Shown here: positions 1-5,354 of the stretch, one piece after another | Layout: each line of letters begins with the position of its first letter | Numbering within the stretch: the stretch's first letter is position 1 | NCBI GenBank assembly: GCA_023701085.1 | Contig: JAMPXR010000203.1 | Span: forward strand, 1-5,354 | Direction: 5' to 3' | Source of the DNA: Ramlibacter sp. | Lineage (GTDB): Bacteria > Pseudomonadota > Gammaproteobacteria > Burkholderiales > Burkholderiaceae_C | Length of the DNA stretch: 5,354 bases | The notes under the pieces: model-generated | The model's input: the letters and a program-made list of their open reading frames with translations, nothing else | The model's database searches: none | Told to the model about the DNA's origin: nothing | Translations under genes and position numbers: made by a program

Positions 1-695
1 CAACCGGCCATCACCATGTTCAGGATGAAGTGGCCCGCCTCGTCGATGAACCTGATCGCGCGGATCGCGTCGGCGCGCTCACCGACGCTCACCAGGTGCG
101 GCGCCAGCTTGGCCAGCAGCAGCGGATTGCTGGCCTTGTTGCGGTTGTGCATCTCGTCGCCCATCTGGACCGCCTGGGACACGATGCTCTTGATGTCGAT
201 GCCGCCGGCCTCGTGCACCGCCCGGGCCAGCAAGGGCGCCAGCTCGTGGTTCATCCAGCGCAGCTTGGCCATGACCGTCTCGTCGTAGGCGCCGTGGCGC
301 AGCACCTTGCCGATGCCCATGTACAGCGTCGAGTAGGTGTCGATGCCGAAGGGCTCGTTGCGCACCACGTTCACCTGCATCGAGGGCGTGATGATCCCCG
401 ACATCGGTCCGATCGCGTGGTGATGATGCCCCGAGTCGAATTTCAGCATGCCGCGCTGCGCGTTCTCGACCGCCTCTTCCGGCGTGCGGGCCCAGCCTTC
501 GAACATGCTGGCGCCTATGATCGCGCCGCGCATCGGTCCGCACATCTTGTCCCAGGTCAGCGGCGGCCCGGCATGCAGCACGGTGTGTTCGCCCATCCCT
601 GGCACGACGTCGCGCGCCCGGCGCACATCGACCCAGACGGCGGCGCCCTGCTGGATGCGGCGCAGGCATTCCTGGTTCGCGGTCTTGATACTCAT
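1..695 (-). CDS. ylbE: DUF1116 family protein (YlbE/AllG-like), partial (3' end outside window)
   Basis: Partner of FdrA; in E. coli the homologue YlbE (AllG) is one of three proteins needed for oxamate carbamoyltransferase activity. The first 231 residues are visible, about half of a protein usually a little over 400 residues, and the frame is open to the left edge. Matches to E. coli YlbE recalled from memory: VLHAGPPLTW at 39-48, CGPMRGAIIGASMFEGWA at 52-69, HHAIGPMSGI at 92-101, GIGKVLRHGAYDE at 127-139, LRWM at 145-148 and QMGDEMHNRN at 177-186. I chose ATG 695-693 (weak GGGAAG upstream) because it puts the WVDV segment at residue 21, close to E. coli YlbE. In-frame ATGs at 707 and 746 exist, but the latter would translate the terminator-like hairpin and T-run. 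The coding frame is the same as that of the small FdrA gene, separated by its TGA. No catalytic residues are assigned. Confidence 0.9.
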   Translation of the reverse strand, partial: MSIKTANQECLRRIQQGAAVWVDVRRARDVVPGMGEHTVLHAGPPLTWDKMCGPMRGAIIGASMFEGWARTPEEAVENAQRGMLKFDSGHHHHAIGPMSGIITPSMQVNVVRNEPFGIDTYSTLYMGIGKVLRHGAYDETVMAKLRWMNHELAPLLARAVHEAGGIDIKSIVSQAVQMGDEMHNRNKASNPLLLAKLAPHLVSVGERADAIRAIRFIDEAGHFILNMVMAG

Positions 696-710
696 CAGAC
701 TTCCCATCGG

Positions 711-736
711 AAAAAAATAGAAGGGGCTTCGCCCCT
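711..736 (-). terminator. Intrinsic-terminator-like hairpin with T-run before the DUF1116 gene
   Basis: The minus strand has AGGGGC, loop GAA, AGCCCC-type partner GCCCCT (736-722), a perfect 6-base-pair stem, followed by T, C and then TATTTTTTT down to 711. The stem plus a run of seven T is what a rho-independent terminator looks like in the direction of the operon. It lies between the fdrA small gene and the DUF1116 gene, which belong to the same functional unit, so it may be a partial terminator or attenuator that lowers expression of the last gene(s). The T-run ends only 15 bases before the ATG at 695. Confidence 0.6.
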
Positions 737-758
737 GTTCGTTCATGCTGGCGTCGTC

Positions 759-774
759 AGCGCGCGGACGCGCT
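759..774 (-). other. GC-rich hairpin at the stop codon of the small FdrA gene
   Basis: The minus strand reads AGCGCG, loop TCCG, CGCGCT: a perfect 6-base-pair stem with a four-base loop, whose first base is the last base of the TGA stop. No T-run follows, so it is not a terminator on its own. It could protect mRNA or form part of a larger intergenic structure with the hairpin at 736-722. A chance palindrome in very GC-rich DNA is also possible. Confidence 0.4.
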
Positions 775-947
775 CAATCCTCGTCTTCCAGGTCGGCCAG
801 CAGCGCCGCGAGGCGCGCGTCGCCGCCCGCGGGCGGGCGCCAGTCCAGGTCGATCACGGCCACGCCTTCGGCGCGCAGGTCCTCGGCGAAACTCGCCAGC
901 CCGATGTTGACGACCCGCAGCGATTCGGGCAGCACCCGGTCTTGCAT
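774..947 (-). CDS. Small FdrA C-terminal-domain protein (57 aa), separately encoded
   Basis: This 57-residue product aligns with the last 50 or so residues of E. coli FdrA as I remember it: here RVVNIGLASFAEDL (11-24), then VIDLDWRPPAGG (31-42) and RLAALLADLE (45-54); there VAVINIGLRSFALEL, then WSPVAGG and LARLLERL. The length of FdrA here (512) plus 57 is close to the full-length E. coli protein (about 555), so this is most simply the detached C-terminal domain, presumably acting in complex with the large FdrA part. The start is ATG 947-945, overlapping the fdrA stop as TGATG, with a strong ribosome binding site GGGAGGT (960-954) about 7 bases upstream. That site argues for a real gene rather than a sequencing frameshift. 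A GTG directly before the ATG (950-948) is a less likely start. The C-terminus is acidic (LEDED). An open frame extends upstream to 1034 but overlaps fdrA and lacks family similarity there. Confidence 0.85.
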   Translation of the reverse strand: MQDRVLPESLRVVNIGLASFAEDLRAEGVAVIDLDWRPPAGGDARLAALLADLEDED

Positions 948-2485
948 CACGCCACCTCCCGGCTCTTGGTCCATCGATCGCGCAGTTCGCCATGCACCAG
1001 CATGGCGGCGCAGCGTGCCGCGTCGGCGTTGCACGCGAGCACGCCGATGCCCGCCTGCTCCAGCCGCGCGGTCTGCGCGCCCAACCCCTGCGGATCGCCG
1101 CGCGTGCCGATCACCGACGCCAGCAAGGCGAGGCCGCGCCCGTCGCGCCGGGCGATGCGCCGCGCCTCCTGCGCCGCCGCGGCGAGCGGCCCGGCCGGGT
1201 TCTCGTGCGAGCCCTTGCCGAGCACCAGGTCGAGCAGCACCACGCCGACCGCCGGATCGCCCGCCGCCTCGAGCAGCTTGGCGCCGCGCACCGCCGGATC
1301 GATCATCGGATGGGGGCGGCCCACCGTGTACTGGTCGTCGCCCAGGTCCAGCACCCGGTGTGGATGTTGCGCGCCGAACACCCGTTTGAACAGGTAACCC
1401 GTCTCGTACGCGAGGGTGCCGCCGGTGTACAGGCCGAGGATCCGCCGGCCTTCGAAATCACCCAGCCGGACGGCCTGCGCCAATTGCGTGTGCACCGCCG
1501 CGGCGTCGCCGAACCGAACGGGCTCCCAGCGCCGGCCGGCCAGCAGCGCGAGCGCCGCGTCAGCGGCCTGGTCCAGCGTTTCCACCCAGACGGCCTTGCC
1601 CGCGCTGCGCGCGCCGGCGCCGACGCAGCACAGCACCACCGGTTTGCGGATCGTGGCCAGCTTCGCTTCCAGCTTCGCGAGCACCGAGGGATGCGGCGGC
1701 TTGGAGATCACGACGATCGCCTCGGTCGCGGGGTCAGCGGACAGGAGATCGAGGGCGAACAGCGTCATCGTGCCACCCACCGCTTCGGACAGGTCGCGCC
1801 CGCCCACGCCGATGCCGTGCGACACGCCCTCGCCGAGCGCGTCCAGCCGGGCCACCACCGCCTGCAGGCCCGTGCCCGATGCCGCGACGCAGCCGACGCG
1901 CCCGCGCGCTACCACGTTCGCGAACCCGAGGCCGGCGCCGCCCAGGTAGGCCGTGCCCTGGTCCGGCCCCATGCACAGCAGGCCGCGCCGCACGGCTTCG
2001 TTCTTCAGCGCGATTTCGTCCTCGACGGGCACGTTGTCGCTGAAGATGAACAGGTGCAGGCCGCGCCGCAGCGCGGACATGGCCTCGCCTCGCACGTACG
2101 CGCCGGGCACCGACAGCGCCAGCAGGTTGGCATCGGGCAGCGCGCGCAGCGCACCGTCCAGCGAGCGCGGCCGCTGCGCCGATGCGGTGGCCGCGGACTT
2201 GCGCGTCTCGGCCAGCAGCGCGCGCACGCGTTCGAACGCGTTCGAAGCGTGGGCGGCGCCCTCCGCCTTCACGGTCACGATCAGGTCGTTGGGACGCGCC
2301 CGCGCCCCCTCCGCGGTGGCCAGCCCCGCCTGCTCCAGCAGCGCATGGTTCGCCGGCGTTCCCATGAACAGGGCCACCTCGCGCACCCCCGGCTCCTGGC
2401 GCACCTGCGCCGAGATCCGCATCAGCACCACCGAATCCTGGTAGCAGGAGGGGATGACCTCCGTTGTCAAGCTCAGCTGCGTCAC
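947..2485 (-). CDS. fdrA: FdrA-family protein (AllF-like; probable carbamoyltransferase subunit), lacking the usual C-terminal segment
   Basis: FdrA proteins have a succinyl-CoA synthetase alpha-like fold. In E. coli FdrA (AllF) works with YlbE (AllG) and YlbF (AllH) as oxamate carbamoyltransferase, the oxalurate phosphorolysis step of anaerobic allantoin use. The 512-residue product matches the family along its length: YQDSVVLM at 15-22, MGTPANHALL at 41-50, FSDNVPVEDEIALK at 148-161, MGPDQGT at 172-178, AASGTGLQ at 201-208, GGRDLSEAVGG at 228-238, SKPP at 261-264, GLYTGGTLAYE at 351-361, and DLGDDQYTVGRPHPMID at 380-396. The GTG start overlaps the dctM stop (GTGA), has GGGGAAG (2497-2491) upstream, and places YQDSV about where E. 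coli FdrA has FQDSV. A much longer open frame continues upstream inside dctM but is only a shadow. Odd points: the protein stops about 50 residues early relative to E. coli FdrA (about 555 residues, from memory), and the missing end is encoded by the next gene; MGPDQGT has Gln where E. coli has Cys. The exact substrate is uncertain. Confidence 0.9.
   Translation of the reverse strand: MTQLSLTTEVIPSCYQDSVVLMRISAQVRQEPGVREVALFMGTPANHALLEQAGLATAEGARARPNDLIVTVKAEGAAHASNAFERVRALLAETRKSAATASAQRPRSLDGALRALPDANLLALSVPGAYVRGEAMSALRRGLHLFIFSDNVPVEDEIALKNEAVRRGLLCMGPDQGTAYLGGAGLGFANVVARGRVGCVAASGTGLQAVVARLDALGEGVSHGIGVGGRDLSEAVGGTMTLFALDLLSADPATEAIVVISKPPHPSVLAKLEAKLATIRKPVVLCCVGAGARSAGKAVWVETLDQAADAALALLAGRRWEPVRFGDAAAVHTQLAQAVRLGDFEGRRILGLYTGGTLAYETGYLFKRVFGAQHPHRVLDLGDDQYTVGRPHPMIDPAVRGAKLLEAAGDPAVGVVLLDLVLGKGSHENPAGPLAAAAQEARRIARRDGRGLALLASVIGTRGDPQGLGAQTARLEQAGIGVLACNADAARCAAMLVHGELRDRWTKSREVA
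954..960 (-). promoter_or_regulatory. Ribosome binding site of the small FdrA C-terminal gene
   Basis: GGGAGGT on the minus strand, 7 bases or so before the ATG at 947, within the last codons of the large fdrA gene. It is one of the best Shine-Dalgarno matches at the gene junctions here. It decides the start of the small gene and supports independent or reinitiated translation over a frameshift origin. Confidence 0.75.
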
Positions 2486-3777
2486 GCCATCTTCCCCGGA
2501 AGCCAGGTCACCATGGAAGGCCAGGCCATCATCAGCAGCGTGAACAGGATCATGATTACGGCATAGGGCAATGCGCCCCAGATGGCATCCTCGATGCCGC
2601 CCTTGTCGGGCCGGATGCCGTGCACCACGAACAGGTTCATGCCCACCGGCGGCGTGATCATCCCCATCTCGCACATCAGCACGATGAAGATGCCGTACCA
2701 GATCGGGTCCACGCCCACGGCCGTCACGATCGGGTAGGTGATCGGGATGGTCGCGACCTGCATCGACAGCACGTCCATGAACATGCCCAGGATCAGGTAG
2801 AACACGATCAGCGCCAGGATCAGCGCGGTGGCCGACAGGCCCAGGCCGGTCACCCATTTGGTCATCGCGTCGGCCACGCCGGTCAGGCTGATCGTCAGGT
2901 TCAGGATGAACGCCGCCATGATGATCAGCAGGATCATGCCGCTCACGCGCGCCGTGGCGATGAAGCAGGTACGCAGCACCTCCCAGTTGAGCTTGCCCAT
3001 CTGCCACACGAAGAACAGCGCCACGATCACGCCCAGCGCGGCGCTCTCGGTCGCCGTCGCGATGCCGAAGTACAGGCTGCCCATGACGATGCCGAACACG
3101 ACGAACGGCGGCACCAGGAAGGTGAGCGTGTGCAGCTTCTGCGCCATGGAGAGCGGGGGTTCCTTGACGGCGTTGGCGTTCCCCACATTGGAGCCGTAGA
3201 TCCACAGCATGAAGCACGCGGTGAGCAGCAGGCCGGGGATGATGCCGGCGATGAACAGCTTGCCGATCGAGTTGTTGGTGAGCGACCCGTAGACGATCAT
3301 GTTGACCGACGGCGGAATCAGGATGCCCAGCGTGCCCCCGGCGGCCAGGGAGCCGAGCGACGCGCGCATCGGGTAGCCGCGCTTTTGCAGCGAGGGCAGC
3401 GCCACCGTGCCGATGGTGGCCGCCGTCGCCACCGACGACCCCGAGGTGGCGGCGAACAGCGCGCAGCTGCCGATGTTGGTGTGCAGCAGCCCGCCGGGCA
3501 GGCCGCCCAGCCAGGCCGACAGCGCCACGTACATGCGGTCGGCGATGCCCGAGCGCAGCAGCAGCTCGCCCAGCAGCACGAACAGCGGCACGCAGGTCAG
3601 CAGGTTGTCGTTCTGCACGCCCCAGATCACCGGCGCGATCGAATCCATGAACGGCGCGCCGTAGGCCCCGATGCCGCCCACGATCCCCACCACCACCATG
3701 GACACCGCGATGGGCAGGCCCAGCAGCATCATGGCCAGCATCGCGAAAAAGCTGAGCGCAATGATCGTGACGTTCAC
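2482..3777 (-). CDS. dctM: TRAP transporter large permease subunit DctM
   Basis: Large inner-membrane subunit of the TRAP importer, the ion-driven channel that moves the substrate inward. At 431 residues it is the normal family length and is hydrophobic throughout, with many membrane helices. Family motifs: FAATSGSSVATAATIG at 108-123, GGTLGILIPPS at 147-157 (hairpin of the first inverted half), FGIATATESAALG at 237-249, GMFMDVLSM at 331-339 and MGMITPPVGMNLF at 371-383 (second half). Translation starts at GTG (3777-3775), overlapping the dctQ stop as GTGA. A good ribosome binding site, AAGGAAGG (3794-3787), precedes it at 9 bases. The stop TGA overlaps the GTG start of the FdrA gene in the same way. 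The transporter is complete apart from the cut 5' end of dctP, and nothing looks degraded. Confidence 0.96.
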   Translation of the reverse strand: MNVTIIALSFFAMLAMMLLGLPIAVSMVVVGIVGGIGAYGAPFMDSIAPVIWGVQNDNLLTCVPLFVLLGELLLRSGIADRMYVALSAWLGGLPGGLLHTNIGSCALFAATSGSSVATAATIGTVALPSLQKRGYPMRASLGSLAAGGTLGILIPPSVNMIVYGSLTNNSIGKLFIAGIIPGLLLTACFMLWIYGSNVGNANAVKEPPLSMAQKLHTLTFLVPPFVVFGIVMGSLYFGIATATESAALGVIVALFFVWQMGKLNWEVLRTCFIATARVSGMILLIIMAAFILNLTISLTGVADAMTKWVTGLGLSATALILALIVFYLILGMFMDVLSMQVATIPITYPIVTAVGVDPIWYGIFIVLMCEMGMITPPVGMNLFVVHGIRPDKGGIEDAIWGALPYAVIMILFTLLMMAWPSMVTWLPGKMA

Positions 3778-4433
3778 GACGCGCCCCCTTCCTTGCCCTG
3801 GCGCAGGCTCAGGTCGTCCAGTTCCTCCCTCAGTTCCTCCTTGGTGCTCTTGGGCGGGAACTCGTGGTTGAGCGTGGTCAGGTCGCCGCCGAAAAAGAGC
3901 TTGCTGGCCCGCAGCGCATAGGCGAGCGCCACCAGCGCGAAGACGAGCAAGCCCGCGTACCAGACCGCCTGCGGGTAGATCAGCGGCGTCTGCCAGGGCG
4001 TGGGCGCGGTGCTGCGGTATTGCAGCGTGTCGCCGATGACCTTGAGCGCCAACACGGCGATGAACACGCTCAGCGCCGCCAGCAGCATGATCGAGAGCCA
4101 GTTGAGGAAGCCCTGGAGCCGGCGCGGCAGCATCTCGTGGAACACGTCCACGCGGATGTGGTTGCGCCCCATGAGCGCCAAACTGAACGAGATGGTGGAG
4201 CCCAGGGCCAGCGCGTAGCCGCCAAGCTCGTCGGCGCCCTGGATCGAGACGTTGAACACCTTGCGCGAGATCGTCTCGACGGTGACCACCACCGCGAGGA
4301 TCAGGAAGGTCACCCCGAATACGGTGGCCAGCAGGGTCTCGACGCGCTCCTTGGCGGAGGCGCGCGCTCGCGCGGCGGGCCTCCTCGTCCGGGGCGCCGA
4401 GAGCACCTGGGTGCTGTCGGCGCGCGAGCTCAT
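3774..4433 (-). CDS. dctQ: TRAP transporter small permease subunit DctQ
   Basis: Small inner-membrane subunit of the TRAP importer, which couples the binding protein to the large DctM subunit. The 219-residue product has four predicted membrane helices (about 33-54, 69-89, 112-134 and 155-174) and the family motif GRNHIRVDVF at 89-98 after helix 2. The Arg/Ala-rich first 30 residues and the charged tail (about 181-219, with an E/K-rich stretch around 197-208) should be cytoplasmic. I chose the ATG at 4433 because it overlaps the dctP stop as ATGA, typical of coupled TRAP genes. No clear Shine-Dalgarno sequence precedes it, so reinitiation after dctP is likely. An in-frame ATG at 4469 would add 12 residues inside the dctP end and is less likely. 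The gene ends in a GTGA overlap with dctM. Confidence 0.93.
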   Translation of the reverse strand: MSSRADSTQVLSAPRTRRPAARARASAKERVETLLATVFGVTFLILAVVVTVETISRKVFNVSIQGADELGGYALALGSTISFSLALMGRNHIRVDVFHEMLPRRLQGFLNWLSIMLLAALSVFIAVLALKVIGDTLQYRSTAPTPWQTPLIYPQAVWYAGLLVFALVALAYALRASKLFFGGDLTTLNHEFPPKSTKEELREELDDLSLRQGKEGGAS

Positions 4434-5354
4434 TTCAGGCCGATCTGCGGGGCGACGATGGTCTGCCATTGCTTGGAGCAGCCGGGATTGGACTTGTCAC
4501 AGACCTCGGCCCAGGCCGGGAACGACACCTTGGAGACCGCGCCGCGCACGAGCTCGAGGTCCGCCGCCGACACCGGCACGTTGACCAGCTTGAATTTCTT
4601 GCCGGTGGTGCAGGGGTCCTTGCCCACATTGCAGTTCAGCGCGTCCTGGAACAGCTCCTCGGAGTACTTCCAGACTTCCTCGGTCTGCGCGTCGAAGGCG
4701 GCCTTCAGCTTGGCCTGCTGATCGGGCTTGAGGCCGTTCCAGGCCTTCATCGTCATCGCGTAGCCGTTCAGCGCCATCTGGAAGCCGATCGGCATCTGGT
4801 GCGTGGTGACCTCGGGCCAGCCGGCGGAGTTGGCGGAGCTCGCGCCGGTGATGGCGCAGTCCACCACGCCGAGCGACAGCGACTGGTGCGTGTCGGCGAA
4901 GCCGATGGGCACGGGCGTGCCGCCCACCATCTCGATGAACTTGGCCAGGCTCTGGTCGTACACCCGCACCTTCATGCCCTTGATGTCGGCCAGCTTGCCG
5001 ATCGGTTTCTTGCAGAACAGCACCTGCGGGCCGAACGGCCACAGGCCCAGCAGCTTGACGTTGAACTGCTGCTGCAGCCGGGCGTCGAGGGTGCCGAAGT
5101 AGGCGTTGGCGACCTTGCGCGCGGTCGCGTAGTCGGGGCTGGCGCCCACCAGGTCCAGGCCCAGCAGCGTGGGCTCGTCGCGCGTGTTCTGCGCCACGCG
5201 CAGCGACACGAGCTCGAACAGGCCGGCCTTCATCACGCGCAGCTGCTCGGTGTCCTTGATGCCCAGCGTGTCGACCGGCTTGTAGTCGACGTCGATCGGC
5301 AGGCCCGTCTTCGCGGCGAAGTTCTCGAAGAACGGCTGCTCCTTGTTCTTCTGG
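4430..5354 (-). CDS. dctP: TRAP transporter solute-binding protein DctP, partial (5' end outside window)
   Basis: Periplasmic binding protein of a tripartite ATP-independent (TRAP) importer; it captures a small carboxylate and delivers it to the DctQ/DctM membrane complex. The visible 307 residues read in frame from the right edge to TGA at 4432-4430. The family is usually about 330-360 residues, so the signal peptide and some tens of residues are missing. Visible family marks: the GMKVRVYDQS block (fragment residues 127-135), whose Arg (residue 130) corresponds to the conserved carboxylate-binding Arg of DctP proteins, and the following stretch SLSLGVVDCAITGASS (158-173), the usual L-x-x-G-x-V-D segment. 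Four Cys near the C-terminus (241, 248, 285, 292) sit in two short C-x6-C pairs and could form disulfides in the periplasm. The stop overlaps the dctQ start by ATGA. The ligand cannot be read from sequence; the downstream genes suggest a ureido or oxo acid. Confidence 0.93.
   Translation of the reverse strand, partial: QKNKEQPFFENFAAKTGLPIDVDYKPVDTLGIKDTEQLRVMKAGLFELVSLRVAQNTRDEPTLLGLDLVGASPDYATARKVANAYFGTLDARLQQQFNVKLLGLWPFGPQVLFCKKPIGKLADIKGMKVRVYDQSLAKFIEMVGGTPVPIGFADTHQSLSLGVVDCAITGASSANSAGWPEVTTHQMPIGFQMALNGYAMTMKAWNGLKPDQQAKLKAAFDAQTEEVWKYSEELFQDALNCNVGKDPCTTGKKFKLVNVPVSAADLELVRGAVSKVSFPAWAEVCDKSNPGCSKQWQTIVAPQIGLK

Noticed and set aside
696..746. ATG at 746 as start of the DUF1116 protein
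   Set aside because: It would add 17 residues translated from the hairpin and T-run with no family match. The ATG at 695 fits the homologue's N-terminal length. It cannot be fully excluded.
947..949. Sequencing frameshift or programmed frameshift joining fdrA and the 57-aa frame
   Set aside because: No slippery run is present at the junction, and a strong ribosome binding site and ATG are placed for separate initiation. Only comparison with relatives would settle it.
2226..2245. Two perfect tandem copies of a 10-base unit (ACGCGTTCGA)
   Set aside because: Only two copies, inside the fdrA coding frame and encoding ordinary residues (SNAFERV). No sign of a regulatory or mobile role.
2486..3217. 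Upstream extension of the FdrA frame by 244 codons inside dctM
   Set aside because: The translation of this part has no FdrA similarity and overlaps the well-matched DctM frame. The GTG at 2485 gives a family-consistent N-terminus.
30..3921. Long plus-strand open frames (30-1397, 992-2566, 2464-3921) of about 455-524 codons
   Set aside because: They run antisense to genes with clear family matches. Their translations are rich in Arg, His, Gln and Ala with no recognisable domain, as expected for stop-poor shadows of high-GC coding DNA.

Overview
The window is GC-rich, and every gene I can support lies on the minus strand, so the operon reads from right to left. Tightly overlapping reading frames, a DctP-type TRAP transporter and this FdrA/DUF1116 type suggest a proteobacterium, most likely a betaproteobacterium of the Burkholderiales. 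That placement is inferred from sequence style and family knowledge, not from a marker gene.

Layout in transcription order: (1) 5354-4430, the 3' part of a TRAP solute-binding protein gene (dctP; the start and signal peptide lie outside the window). (2) 4433-3774, the small TRAP membrane subunit dctQ. (3) 3777-2482, the large TRAP permease dctM. (4) 2485-947, an FdrA-family protein related to the succinyl-CoA synthetase alpha fold. (5) 947-774, a 57-residue gene carrying the piece that forms the C-terminus of E. coli FdrA. (6) 695 to 1, the first 231 residues of a DUF1116 protein (YlbE/AllG family), running off the left edge. Junctions 1/2, 2/3 and 3/4 are 4-base stop/start overlaps (ATGA or GTGA) and 4/5 is a 1-base TGATG overlap, so the first five genes are very probably one translationally coupled operon. 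The only real gap (about 78 bases, 773-696) precedes the DUF1116 gene. It holds two hairpins, one followed by a T-run like an intrinsic terminator.

How the genes may work together: in E. coli, FdrA (AllF), YlbE (AllG) and YlbF (AllH) together form oxamate carbamoyltransferase, which converts oxalurate plus phosphate into oxamate plus carbamoyl phosphate. A TRAP importer fused into the same operon suggests that this bacterium takes up a small carboxylate, perhaps a ureido (carbamoylated) acid, and cleaves it by an FdrA/DUF1116 enzyme. The substrate is inferred, not shown. The third subunit (DUF2877) and a carbamate kinase are not in the window and could lie beyond position 1.

The most unusual points are the split of FdrA into a large and a tiny gene, the terminator-like element just before the DUF1116 start, and a Gln where E. 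coli FdrA has Cys in the MGPD(C/Q)GT motif. No RNA genes, mobile elements, CRISPR arrays or phage genes were seen.
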